64,000 nucleotides of DNA. Source: Psychroflexus aestuariivivens (GTDB taxonomy: Bacteria; Bacteroidota; Bacteroidia; Flavobacteriales; Flavobacteriaceae). The position numbers and the translations under genes are program-made. Where the stretch lies: positions 124,001 to 188,000 of the forward strand of contig NZ_RQVT01000050.1 of NCBI RefSeq assembly GCF_004010055.1, written 5' to 3'. The notes beneath the pieces were generated by a model. It saw nothing but the letters and a program-made list of their open reading frames with translations, did not search any database and was not told where the DNA came from. Below are positions 27,889 through 36,517 of this stretch, in pieces; position 1 is the stretch's first letter; each line of letters opens with the position of its first letter.

Positions 27889-28661
27889 ATGAACTCCATT
27901 TTCAAAAAAGTACGAGAAAAACTAATAAAACAAAATAGATTGAAGCGTTATTTCATCTATGCTGTTGGAGAAATAATTTTAGTAGTCATTGGAATTTTAA
28001 TCGCACTACAAGTCAATAATAAAAATGAACTTCGCAAAAAACATGATTTAGAAATGAAGTTCATTTCCAACATAAAAAGCGATCTACAATCTGAAAGCAA
28101 TGATTTGAAAAATATAATCGAACGTAGAAAAAGTAAAGCATTATCAGCTCAAAACATGGCCAGTTATCATGCCAAAGGAGAAGTTGATACCTTAAAAAAC
28201 TATTACACTAATTTTGCAAACGTTTTGTATTGGGAAGTGCATCATCCAAACGATAAAACTTTTAGAGAATTGATCAATTCAGGGAATTTATCTTTGATTC
28301 AGAGCAAAGCAATCAAACGAAACTTACTTGAAATGGAAAGTCAGTACAACCAAATTCAAGAATTAAGAGAACATACAAAGCACGATTACGAAATGTTTTT
28401 TATAAGGAATATAAAAATATCTTCAATTTTTCAACTGCAATAAATGCATGGGCAAACCCAGATGGTAATCATAAATTTTCAAAATCTGAAGTTGAAACCT
28501 GTTTAAAAAATAATGCGATCAAAAACGGTTATACTTTAGCCGCTTTTAATAATACAGAAATGGGAAACAGAAGTGAAAAAGTCCTGGAAATAGTCGAAGA
28601 AACTATCATCCTAATCAACGAAGAGAGTCCTCCTGAATTAAGTCAACAAATCCTCAATTAA
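27889..28661 (+). pseudogene. DUF6090 family membrane protein, frameshifted
   Basis: The first frame runs 27889-28443. It has a basic N-terminus, one membrane helix (YAVGEIILVVIGILIALQVNN), typical of DUF6090, and then a long helical domain. At the six-T run 28396-28401 the frame breaks: the same strand continues in another frame from GAATAT at 28407 (EYKNIFNFSTAINAWANP) to a TAA ending at 28661. One extra T would restore an uninterrupted protein of about 257 residues. The cause is a real mutation, phase variation at the run, or a sequencing error. Function is unknown. Confidence 0.75.
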
Positions 28662-28727
28662 TAAATATAAATGAAACAAAATTGAAATTAATTGAACACT
28701 TCTGTCAAATTCAATACAATACTCAAA

Positions 28728-29345
28728 TTATTTCCTTCCAAAATCCGCAGGAATTTCTCCCCAAGATTTGGTTTCCCATTTCAAAATTTTGTTAGAATAG
28801 CTGGTTTTTCTCAACCAGTCTTCAGCACGAACAATGAGTTGAAACAATTTCTCATTTTTCGGTGAATGCTTCAACTTGGTTTTGCATTTTTTCTGTCGCA
28901 CCCAACTGATTGCAATCCTAGAATCAGAATAAATCGCAATGTCAGATTTTTTTTCTTTCAAAAAAGCCAGCGCGTGAACCAATGCTAAAAATTCGCCTAC
29001 ATTATTAGTGCCTTGCTGAAAAGGTCCCATTTTGAAAAGTAAGCGTTTACTTTTTGTCACCACACCCTGATACTCCATCAAGCCAGGATTTCCACTGCAA
29101 GCAGCATCCACAGCAATAGAATTCCAATCGATATCTTGAATATTTTTAGGCGTAGATTTTTTTTCTGATTTTTTATAAGAGAAATAGCCCAAACTGTAAG
29201 CATCTTTAGCTTCAGTTAAACTAGGAAAAGACTTGTATTTGGCATTTGGGTAATTCTGAATTTTTATTTTGCATTCATTCCAAGTATCATAAACACCAGG
29301 TTCTACGCCTTCCCAAACGACATAAAACTTCTTTTGTTTCGCCAT
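28728..29345 (-). CDS. rnhA: Ribonuclease H with N-terminal viroplasmin domain
   Basis: RNase H cuts the RNA strand of RNA-DNA hybrids. In 205 residues, a viroplasmin/hybrid-binding domain (FYVVWEGVEPGVYDTW, with FPSLTEAKDAY) is followed by the nuclease domain from about residue 75. Its acidic active-site residues are visible in AVDAACSGNPG, NNVGEFLALVHAL, AIYSDSRIAISW and the final IPADFG. The ATG is one base after the purN stop, so the two genes form an operon. Confidence 0.9.
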   Translation of the reverse strand: MAKQKKFYVVWEGVEPGVYDTWNECKIKIQNYPNAKYKSFPSLTEAKDAYSLGYFSYKKSEKKSTPKNIQDIDWNSIAVDAACSGNPGLMEYQGVVTKSKRLLFKMGPFQQGTNNVGEFLALVHALAFLKEKKSDIAIYSDSRIAISWVRQKKCKTKLKHSPKNEKLFQLIVRAEDWLRKTSYSNKILKWETKSWGEIPADFGRK

Positions 29346-29346
29346 A

Positions 29347-29934
29347 TTATTTCAATAAATCATGAATAACTTTTGGAAAATGTTCATACTCCAAAGCGTG
29401 TATTTTTTCTTCCAAAGAATTCAAATCTTCATTTTGATCAAGTTCACAGGTGAACTGCGCAATAATTTCACCTTCATCAAAATTTTCATTGACATGATGT
29501 ATTGTGATGCCACTTTTGGAATCATTATTTTTCAATACTTTTTTATGAATTCTTTCTCCATACATATCTTTACCTCCATATTTTGGAAGCAAAGACGGGT
29601 GAAGGTTTATTATTTTGTTAGGAAATGCCTGAAGGAAATGCTTAGGGATTTTGAGCAAAAATCCAGCTAAAACAATTAAACTCGGCTCAATATCTTTAAT
29701 TATATCAACCAAAGTTTCCTCTTCAAACAAATCTTCCTTGTCAAAATGAACCGCTTTTATTCCCAAATCATGGGCACGTCTCAAAACCTTTGCAGATTTT
29801 TTATTAGAAAACACATGCGTGACCTCATACTCATCCAAATCCCTGAAATAGTGATAGATATTGATTGCATTTGTCCCATTTCCAGAAGCAAAAATGATGA
29901 TTTTTTTTATATCTTTTTCCGATGTTTTGTTCAT
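29347..29934 (-). CDS. purN: Phosphoribosylglycinamide formyltransferase
   Basis: PurN transfers a formyl group from 10-formyl-tetrahydrofolate in purine synthesis. It has 195 residues with IIIFASGNGTNA near the N-terminus, the catalytic NLHPSLLPKYGGKDMYG (N and H) and the GITIHHVNENFDEGEII block; the catalytic aspartate position is filled. It is divergent from acpP and upstream of rnhA in the same transcript. Confidence 0.93.
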   Translation of the reverse strand: MNKTSEKDIKKIIIFASGNGTNAINIYHYFRDLDEYEVTHVFSNKKSAKVLRRAHDLGIKAVHFDKEDLFEEETLVDIIKDIEPSLIVLAGFLLKIPKHFLQAFPNKIINLHPSLLPKYGGKDMYGERIHKKVLKNNDSKSGITIHHVNENFDEGEIIAQFTCELDQNEDLNSLEEKIHALEYEHFPKVIHDLLK

Positions 29935-30027
29935 AATTAAAGCATTAAGAATTAGTTACCTAAAGAAATTAATTTTCAATTTTAAAATATAATTACGTAA
30001 ATTTAAACACATTTTTGACTTTAAAAC

Positions 30028-30056
30028 TTGTTTTATAGCAAAGTTTTTTATTTTTG
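30028..30056 (+). promoter_or_regulatory. Promoter of acpP-fabF
   Basis: TTG at 30028-30030, 18 bases, then TATTTTTG at 30049-30056: a near-ideal Bacteroidetes promoter, with a leader of about 25 bases to the acpP ATG. Confidence 0.6.
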
Positions 30057-30087
30057 CCAACTGAAATAAACATAAAAAAATATAATC

Positions 30088-30324
30088 ATGTCAGACATTG
30101 CATCAAGAGTAAAAGCGATCATCGTTGATAAGTTAGGCGTTGACGAAAATGAAGTAGTCACAGAAGCTAGCTTTACAAACGACTTAGGCGCGGATTCTTT
30201 GGATACCGTTGAACTTATTATGGAATTCGAAAAGGAGTTCGATATCCAAATACCAGACGATCAAGCTGAAAACATTTCTACAGTAGGTCAAGCAACTTCT
30301 TACATCGAAGAAGCTAAAAAATAA
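30088..30324 (+). CDS. acpP: Acyl carrier protein
   Basis: This 78-residue acidic protein carries growing fatty acids on a phosphopantetheine arm attached to Ser37 in the [15 protein letters not shown] motif. It is the usual size and helical pattern. It is followed by fabF after 18 bases, the common pairing, and preceded by a strong promoter. Confidence 0.97.
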   Translation: MSDIASRVKAIIVDKLGVDENEVVTEASFTNDLGADSLDTVELIMEFEKEFDIQIPDDQAENISTVGQATSYIEEAKK

Positions 30325-30342
30325 AAAAAACAATTTTATTTC

Positions 30343-31593
30343 ATGGAATTAAAGCGAGTCGTAGTAACAGGACTTGGTGCTCTGACGCCAATCGGTAATA
30401 ACGTAAAAGAATATTGGGAAGGTTTGAAACACGGTAAAAGTGGTGCTGCCCCAATTACTTATTTTGATACCGAACTTTTCAAAACGAAATTCGCTTGTGA
30501 AATAAAAAACTTTGACGCTAAGGACTATTTCGATCGAAAGGAAATTAGACGTTTGGACAAATTTGCACAATATGCGCTCATCTCTTCAGACGAAGCTATC
30601 TTAGATTCTGGAATTGATCTTAACGTAGTCAACAAACATCGTGTTGGTGTAATTTGGGGTGCCGGAATCGGCGGCCTAGAAACCTTCCAAAACGAAGTTA
30701 TTGACTTTGCTAAAGGTGATGGTACGCCAAGGTTCAATCCATTTTTCATACCAAAAATGATTGCAGACATTGCTCCAGGCAATATTTCCATAAAACACGG
30801 TTTTATGGGTCCAAATTATGCTACAGTTTCTGCATGTGCATCTTCAGCTAACGCTATGATCGATGCATTAAATTATATCAGACTCGGCTATAGCGATGTC
30901 ATGGTCACTGGCGGTAGTGAAGCTGCCGTAACACAAGCAGGAATGGGCGGTTTCAACTCTATGCATGCACTTTCTACTAGAAATGATGATCCACAAAAAG
31001 CCTCACGACCATTTGACGCAAACCGAGATGGTTTCGTGCTTGGTGAAGGCTCTGGAGCGTTAATTTTAGAAGAATACGAACATGCTAAAGCTAGAGGCGC
31101 TAAAATTTATGCGGAAGTCATCGGTGGTGGAATGTCATCAGACGCTTACCATATGACCGCACCACATCCTGAAGGTACGGGCGTTATTGCAGTAATGAAA
31201 AATTGTCTTGAAAATTCAAATCTGAAACCAGAAGATGTAGATGCCATAAATACTCACGGTACTTCTACGCCACTTGGCGATGTTGCTGAGTTGAAAGCAA
31301 TAAAAAAGGTTTTTGGTGAACATGCAAAAAACATTAACATCAACTCTACAAAATCTATGACAGGTCATTTGCTCGGTGCTGCTGGTGCTGTAGAAGCTAT
31401 TGCATCTATTCTTGCAATGCAAAACAGCTTAGTCCCACCGACAATCAATCATGAAACTGCAGATGAAAATATAGATTCGGAGCTTAACCTTACATTGAAC
31501 AAACCACAAGAACGTAAATTGAAAGTCGTTATGAGTAACACTTTTGGATTTGGCGGTCACAATGCTTGCGTAGCATTTAAGTCTTTAGATTAG
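30343..31593 (+). CDS. fabF: Beta-ketoacyl-ACP synthase II
   Basis: FabF extends fatty acyl chains on ACP by decarboxylative condensation with malonyl-ACP. The 416-residue protein has the full catalytic triad: C165 in TVSACASSAN, H305 in NTHGTSTPLGD and H342 in KSMTGHLLGAAGA. The C-terminal NTFGFGGHNA loop is also present. It lies between acpP and rnc, with 10 bases to the rnc ATG. Confidence 0.96.
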   Translation: MELKRVVVTGLGALTPIGNNVKEYWEGLKHGKSGAAPITYFDTELFKTKFACEIKNFDAKDYFDRKEIRRLDKFAQYALISSDEAILDSGIDLNVVNKHRVGVIWGAGIGGLETFQNEVIDFAKGDGTPRFNPFFIPKMIADIAPGNISIKHGFMGPNYATVSACASSANAMIDALNYIRLGYSDVMVTGGSEAAVTQAGMGGFNSMHALSTRNDDPQKASRPFDANRDGFVLGEGSGALILEEYEHAKARGAKIYAEVIGGGMSSDAYHMTAPHPEGTGVIAVMKNCLENSNLKPEDVDAINTHGTSTPLGDVAELKAIKKVFGEHAKNININSTKSMTGHLLGAAGAVEAIASILAMQNSLVPPTINHETADENIDSELNLTLNKPQERKLKVVMSNTFGFGGHNACVAFKSLD

Positions 31594-31603
31594 CGTTTTT
31601 TCT

Positions 31604-32341
31604 ATGAAATTCTTTAAAAATATACTGAATGAATCCCGTTTTGAAGAAGACGGGATTTTTTTTGATAAGATTCAAAAGATCATTAAAGTTAAACCTAGTC
31701 ATCTTCAAATCTACCAACAAGCTTTTACGCACGCATCTACTCAGAAAAAAGACCAAAATGGCAATTCATTAAATTATGAACGTCTGGAATTTTTAGGCGA
31801 TTCCATTTTAAGCGCTGTTATTTCAACATATTTATTCAACAATGCTCCAGAAGGTGACGAAGGTTATCTCACAAAAATGCGTTCAAAAATAGTTAGTCGA
31901 AAACACCTGAATCAATTAGGAGAAGAACTGGCACTAACAGAACTTATGACATCTTATTTGCCCGTCAACAAACTTGGCAAAAACATCTCTGGCAATCTTT
32001 TTGAAGCTCTCATTGGTGCTATTTATATTGATAAAGGTTATAAAGCTTGCGAAAATTTTATTTATAAAAAGGTAATCAGCAAATATCCAGATATTGAAAA
32101 ACTGGAAAAAAGAATCGTAAGCTACAAAAGTCTTATGATAGAATGGTGTCAGAAAAATAAATTCGATTTTGAATATATTATTGAAGATGATTTAGGGAAA
32201 GATGTAGAAAAGCATTTTGCCGTTAAACTGATTATCAATAACGAGATTATTGCTAAAGCAAGAGCAACTTCCAAGAAAAGTGCGGAAGAAAAAGCATCGC
32301 AACGCGCATATTTCGTTTTTCAGAAAGAAATTCCGGTTTAG
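31604..32341 (+). CDS. rnc: Ribonuclease III
   Basis: RNase III cuts double-stranded RNA, including rRNA precursors. The 245-residue protein has the signature ERLEFLGDSIL at residues 59-69 (E62 and D66 among the metal ligands), the second acidic cluster in GNLFEALIGAIYID, and a C-terminal double-stranded-RNA-binding domain from about residue 170 (KSLMIEWCQKN to the KSAEEKAS region). Codons 10-20 encode an intrinsic terminator, so expression from the acpP-fabF transcript should depend on read-through. Confidence 0.95.
   Translation: MKFFKNILNESRFEEDGIFFDKIQKIIKVKPSHLQIYQQAFTHASTQKKDQNGNSLNYERLEFLGDSILSAVISTYLFNNAPEGDEGYLTKMRSKIVSRKHLNQLGEELALTELMTSYLPVNKLGKNISGNLFEALIGAIYIDKGYKACENFIYKKVISKYPDIEKLEKRIVSYKSLMIEWCQKNKFDFEYIIEDDLGKDVEKHFAVKLIINNEIIAKARATSKKSAEEKASQRAYFVFQKEIPV
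31632..31663 (+). terminator. Intrinsic terminator inside the start of rnc
   Basis: AATCCCGT (31632-31639) pairs perfectly with ACGGGATT (31650-31657) across a 10-base loop, and the stem runs into eight consecutive T. It lies 28 bases after the rnc ATG in the sense direction, so it could end acpP-fabF transcripts within rnc. Confidence 0.7.
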
Positions 32342-32468
32342 TTGCAAAAATTAAATTTAAAATCTGGTTATATTCAACCCCTTTTATTTCACTTCTAAGA
32401 TATAAATTGCTCTTATTTTTTTAAATCATCAAAATTAAATTTTACGAAAACGTTTTCCTTGTTAGTTT

Positions 32469-32514
32469 GTTAATAATTAACGTACCAACATTTGAAACGT
32501 CCTGTTTTGTTTCA
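32469..32514. promoter_or_regulatory. Palindrome and inverted repeat upstream of the IPExxxVDY-pyk pair
   Basis: GTTAATAATTAAC at 32469-32481 is a perfect 6+1+6 palindrome. TGAAAC (32493-32498) and GTTTCA (32509-32514) form a second inverted repeat. Both lie in the 253-base gap between rnc and the next gene. Operator or RNA structure is possible; AT-rich chance palindromes are also common. Confidence 0.35.
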
Positions 32515-32594
32515 TATATTTACGAGCCGTTTGAATTAAATTGGTGAGATTCTGCCGTAATTTTTAAAATTTATGCAGTAAAAATTTTAGACGC

Positions 32595-33083
32595 ATGGCA
32601 AAACATAAAACCTTGTTGATGAATGATTTTGAAACTAGCAATTTCAAACTTATAGGAATTCACGCAAGTATAGAAGCTTATAAGCTCGCCTTTTTAATCA
32701 ACAAACATTTGACTATTAATTTTGAAAGGATGAGTAATGATTTGGATTTCAAGTTTGGCGATATAAAGGCCAACTTTCCTATTTTTCATTATTATGATCA
32801 AGATTGGGATGCTAAATCTTACCTAATTTCAAATGTCTTCAGATATGAAGAACAAGAGTCAAGAACTGCCAATGGACTTTTCGATACCTACCGCGAGGAA
32901 CGTATCAAAAATCTTATTCCTGAATATCCAAAAGTTGATTTTCTAATGAAAATCAATGACGACTTAGATATTTTCGATATAAAAATCACTATTGATGATT
33001 TGCTGAAAATTAAACAAATCTCAACAGCATTTCAAATAGATCAAAACAAATTGAAACACCCAGAAAATCTAATTTTAGACTAA
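32595..33083 (+). CDS. IPExxxVDY family protein
   Basis: This 162-residue soluble protein has the motif that names the family: IPEYPKVDF at residues 108-116, with F in place of the final Y. It is found in Bacteroidetes directly upstream of pyruvate kinase, and here the stop codon overlaps the pyk ATG (TAATG), so the two are translationally coupled. Function is unknown; the position suggests involvement with pyruvate kinase, which is inference. Confidence 0.8.
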   Translation: MAKHKTLLMNDFETSNFKLIGIHASIEAYKLAFLINKHLTINFERMSNDLDFKFGDIKANFPIFHYYDQDWDAKSYLISNVFRYEEQESRTANGLFDTYREERIKNLIPEYPKVDFLMKINDDLDIFDIKITIDDLLKIKQISTAFQIDQNKLKHPENLILD

Positions 33084-34513
33084 TGAAAACATCAAAGAAA
33101 ACAAAAATAGTTTCGACACTAGGACCAGCAACTAGTAAAAAAGAAGTTTTGAAAGATATGCTTGAAGCCGGTGTCAATATTTTCAGAATCAATTTTTCAC
33201 ATGCCAATTACGATGATGTCAGAGAAAGGGTAAAAATGATTCGCGACCTCAACGACGAATATGGATTCAATGCCGGAATTTTAGGCGATTTACAAGGTCC
33301 TAAATTACGTGTTGGTATCATGAAAGATGAGGTTGTCGTAAATCTCGGCGATGAAATTACTTTCGCCACAGGAGAAGAATTTGAAGGCACAAAATCTCGT
33401 GTTTTCATGAATTATGAAACTTTTCCGCAGGATGTGAATCCAGGGGAACGCATCCTTTTAGATGATGGAAAACTTATTTTTGAAGTAGTTTCTACAGACA
33501 AAACTTCTGAAGTTAAAACTAAAGTTATCCAAGGTGGGCCTCTAAAATCAAGAAAAGGTGTCAACTTACCAAATACTAATATTTCTTTACCTGCTTTGAC
33601 AGATAAAGACGTAAAGGATGCCATTTTTGCTTGCGAACTTAAAGTCGATTGGATTGCCTTGTCTTTTGTAAGATTTGCTAGTGATCTAAAAGTGCTTCAA
33701 AAATTGATCAAAAAACACAGCGACCATAAAATTCCTATTATATCGAAAATCGAAAAGCCAGAAGGTGTCAAAAATATTGATAAAATTATCGCTTATTGTG
33801 ATGGACTGATGGTTGCTCGTGGTGATTTGGGTGTTGAAGTGCCTGCACACGAAGTCCCGTTGATTCAGAAGCAATTGGTGAGGAAAGCAAAACAAGCTAG
33901 AATTCCTGTAATTATTGCTACGCAAATGATGGAAACTATGATCGATAGTTTGACACCAACTCGTGCAGAGGTTAACGATGTAGCAAACTCTGTGATGGAC
34001 GGCGCAGATGCTGTGATGCTTTCTGGAGAAACTTCTGTCGGAAAATATCCAGTGCAAGTCATTGAAAAAATGTCTCAAATTATCAAAAGTGTAGAAAATT
34101 CTCCTTTGATTAAAGTCCCACACGAAGCACCACACATTAAAACTAAAAGATATATTACTAAATCAGTTTGCTTTCATGCAGCTTTGATGGCCAATGAAAT
34201 TAAAGCAACAGCTATTTGCACATTAACTAACAGTGGCTACACAGCATTTCAGATTTCTGCCTGGCGACCAGAATCGCATATTTTGGCTTTTACATCTAAC
34301 AAAAGAATTCTAACACAATTGAGTTTGCTTTGGGGTGTTCGCGCTTTTCATTACGACAAATTCAGCAGTACAGATGCTACAATTGAAGATATCAACATTC
34401 TAGCGAAAGAAGGTAAATATGTAGAAAAAGGCGACTTTACTATTAATCTTGCTGCTATGCCAATTGAAGATAAAGGTATGGTCAATACTCTACGTGTGTC
34501 CGAAATACAATAA
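33083..34513 (+). CDS. pyk: Pyruvate kinase
   Basis: It makes pyruvate and ATP from phosphoenolpyruvate at the end of glycolysis. The 476-residue protein begins KKTKIVSTLGPAT, contains the catalytic-site motif IPIISKIEKPEGVKNID and the MVARGDLGVEVP metal-binding block, and the ATQMMETMIDS region follows. The C-terminal allosteric domain is present. It is translated together with the IPExxxVDY gene and ends at a strong terminator. Confidence 0.96.
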   Translation: MKTSKKTKIVSTLGPATSKKEVLKDMLEAGVNIFRINFSHANYDDVRERVKMIRDLNDEYGFNAGILGDLQGPKLRVGIMKDEVVVNLGDEITFATGEEFEGTKSRVFMNYETFPQDVNPGERILLDDGKLIFEVVSTDKTSEVKTKVIQGGPLKSRKGVNLPNTNISLPALTDKDVKDAIFACELKVDWIALSFVRFASDLKVLQKLIKKHSDHKIPIISKIEKPEGVKNIDKIIAYCDGLMVARGDLGVEVPAHEVPLIQKQLVRKAKQARIPVIIATQMMETMIDSLTPTRAEVNDVANSVMDGADAVMLSGETSVGKYPVQVIEKMSQIIKSVENSPLIKVPHEAPHIKTKRYITKSVCFHAALMANEIKATAICTLTNSGYTAFQISAWRPESHILAFTSNKRILTQLSLLWGVRAFHYDKFSSTDATIEDINILAKEGKYVEKGDFTINLAAMPIEDKGMVNTLRVSEIQ

Positions 34514-34533
34514 TATTTCAATTCATTCAAAAA

Positions 34534-34568
34534 CTAAAAAACCATCCTGAAATAGGATGGTTTTTTAG
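34534..34568. terminator. Bidirectional terminator between pyk and rsmI
   Basis: CTAAAAAACCATCCT and AGGATGGTTTTTTAG form a perfect 15-base stem with a 5-base loop, giving T runs on both strands for the convergent genes. Confidence 0.88.
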
Positions 34569-34605
34569 TTTAAATATTTTTCACTTTAAATATTGTAGAT
34601 AGCGA

Positions 34606-35277
34606 CTAAGATTTTCCGGCAAGTACAAAAACAAATTCACCTTTAGGTTTATGATTTTCAAAACGTGAAATCACTTCCCCCAAACTACCGCGAATAGTTT
34701 CTTCGTAAATTTTAGAAATTTCCCGCGACACTGAAATTTGACGATCGCTGCCAAATTTTTCTTTCAACTGTTGAAGCGTTTTCAAAACTTTGTAAGGCGA
34801 TTCGTAAAAAATAATACTTCGATCTTCTTCTGCCAATGCGTCCAATCGTTTCTGTCTCCCTTTTTTAGGAGGTAAAAAACCTTCAAACACAAATTTATCG
34901 TTAGGCAAGCCACTATTAACCAAAGCTGGTACAAATGCCGTCGCACCTGGCAAACATTGAATTTCAACGCCTTCCGCGACACAAGCTCGCACCAATAGAA
35001 AGCCAGGGTCTGAAATACCTGGCGTTCCAGCGTCAGTAATTAAAGCCGTGTTTTGCCCATTTTGTATAGCTTTCACTATCCGTTCGGTAACTTTATGTTC
35101 ATTATGCTGATGATAACTTTGCATCGGTGTTTCAATGTTGAAATGTTTGAGTAAAATACCACTCACACGCGTATCTTCAGCTAAAATAACATCTGCAGAT
35201 TGTAATGTTTTGACGCCTCTAAATGTCATGTCGTCCAAATTGCCAATAGGCGTTGGCACCAAAAATAATGTTGCCAT
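34606..35277 (-). CDS. rsmI: 16S rRNA 2'-O-ribose C1402 methyltransferase
   Basis: RsmI methylates the ribose of C1402 in the decoding centre using S-adenosylmethionine. The 223-residue protein has the tetrapyrrole-methylase-like fold: VPTPIGNLDDMTFRG at the start, AEDTRVSGILLKHF, ITDAGTPGISDPG and FEGFLPPKKGRQ. It overlaps the end of the acidic low-complexity gene upstream by one base. Confidence 0.95.
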   Translation of the reverse strand: MATLFLVPTPIGNLDDMTFRGVKTLQSADVILAEDTRVSGILLKHFNIETPMQSYHQHNEHKVTERIVKAIQNGQNTALITDAGTPGISDPGFLLVRACVAEGVEIQCLPGATAFVPALVNSGLPNDKFVFEGFLPPKKGRQKRLDALAEEDRSIIFYESPYKVLKTLQQLKEKFGSDRQISVSREISKIYEETIRGSLGEVISRFENHKPKGEFVFVLAGKS

Positions 35278-36416
35278 TAATCAAATTTATTTTGTAAAAT
35301 TTCTAAAAATCGCTCTTCTGTTGCTTCTTTATCTTCCCAATTGTTATAATCTGGCTTGATTTGATGATCTAAAAATCTTTTAGCTTCGTCATAACTCGAC
35401 ATTGTATTGAGCTGTGAAAGCACGCGGTTATAATCATCCACATTACCATCGAATAAATGTTTGGTAAATGCAATCCTGTCGTTCAAACCTATTTTAATGC
35501 CTTTTTTCAACTGATCGTTCAAAGAGCGTTTGTCTGGACTAAGTGAATTAATTTTAGTTTGAATTTGTTCTGGTTCTTGCGGTTTTTGTTTAGTTTCTGA
35601 ATGTTGTTCTGGTGAAGACTTCTCTTCAGCAGAATCGGATGCTTGTGATTTCTTTTCAGATTCAGATTGCTGTGAAAAAATATCAGGCTGATTTTGAGTT
35701 GGTGGCGTTTCTGGAGACGAATTTTGTTCAGACTCAGTTTTGGAACTATCTTTATTTTCATCTTCAGGTTTTGGTTCAAAATCTGGTAAATCATCATAAT
35801 GAACGCCAAAACTATTGAAATCATCTTCTGTAGGATAATTGCCTTGTTCTTCTTTTTTCTTAGGTGAAGGTTTTTCAGACTCCTCAGTATTTTCAGTTTT
35901 ATGCTCGCTTAAAGTCGAAGGCTTTTCAGCTTTGTTTGCATCCTTGGATTCAGTTTCTGTTGAAGGTTTCTCAGTTAAGTTTTCAGAATCCTCGGTTTTT
36001 GGTGTTTGCTTTTTTTGTTCAGAATTGGCATTATTTTCATCTCGTAAACGTTGGAATTCAGCTAAAATCATATCAACTTGTTCAGATTCTACTGGCATCT
36101 GTGAGACAATATCTTTTATTTTTTCTGTGTTAGGTTCCGAAATAGGTTCAGGATTATATTCGGTGCCATCTGGACTTTTGAAATGTCCGCTATCTTCGTC
36201 AATATCATTAAATTGAGATGAATATGCTTTTGAAAATTCTTGTTTACTCACATCTGGCTGAATGCCACCAAAATGTTTTTCAGCAAAAGAAAGTATCGCC
36301 AATTTATCGTAAAGTAAAGCCGCTTCTTTCTTTAACTGGTGAATATCACTGCGATTTTTCATTTTCAGAATTCGCTGTGCCAGACTTATTATTTCATCTT
36401 CCAAAACTCTCTTCAT
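35277..36416 (-). CDS. Hypothetical protein with long acidic low-complexity middle
   Basis: The 379-residue protein has three parts. The N-terminal 50 residues are structured and helical (DEIISLAQRILKMKNRSDIHQ). Residues about 105-300 are rich in E, K, S, P and Q with no long hydrophobic run, so probably disordered. The last 75 residues are again structured (IGLNDRIAFTKHLFDGNVDDYNRV, ending ERFLEIL). No signal peptide or membrane helix is present, so it is likely cytoplasmic. I do not recognise a function; the ends look conserved while the middle looks free to drift. It is coupled to rsmI by a one-base overlap. Confidence 0.7.
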   Translation of the reverse strand: MKRVLEDEIISLAQRILKMKNRSDIHQLKKEAALLYDKLAILSFAEKHFGGIQPDVSKQEFSKAYSSQFNDIDEDSGHFKSPDGTEYNPEPISEPNTEKIKDIVSQMPVESEQVDMILAEFQRLRDENNANSEQKKQTPKTEDSENLTEKPSTETESKDANKAEKPSTLSEHKTENTEESEKPSPKKKEEQGNYPTEDDFNSFGVHYDDLPDFEPKPEDENKDSSKTESEQNSSPETPPTQNQPDIFSQQSESEKKSQASDSAEEKSSPEQHSETKQKPQEPEQIQTKINSLSPDKRSLNDQLKKGIKIGLNDRIAFTKHLFDGNVDDYNRVLSQLNTMSSYDEAKRFLDHQIKPDYNNWEDKEATEERFLEILQNKFD

Positions 36417-36449
36417 AATATTTGTGATTTTCTTTTTTAAAGACCCTTT

Positions 36450-36457
36450 TATTTTTG
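36450..36457 (+). promoter_or_regulatory. Candidate -7 element of tdk-alr
   Basis: TATTTTTG matches TANNTTTG, 60 bases upstream of the tdk ATG. The TTG spacing is not ideal. Confidence 0.4.
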
Positions 36458-36517
36458 CTAATTTTATCCTGAAGAATCAGAATTCAAGTTTTATTTATTA
36501 ACGCCCTAAATTACAAA

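Noticed and set aside
33686-34135. A 149-codon minus-strand frame inside pyk
   Set aside because: It is rich in H, C and F with no domain pattern; the opposite strand encodes well-conserved pyruvate kinase motifs.
35839-36216. Plus-strand frames opposite the acidic low-complexity protein
   Set aside because: They arise from biased GAA/TCA codons and show only S/F/L-rich sequence.
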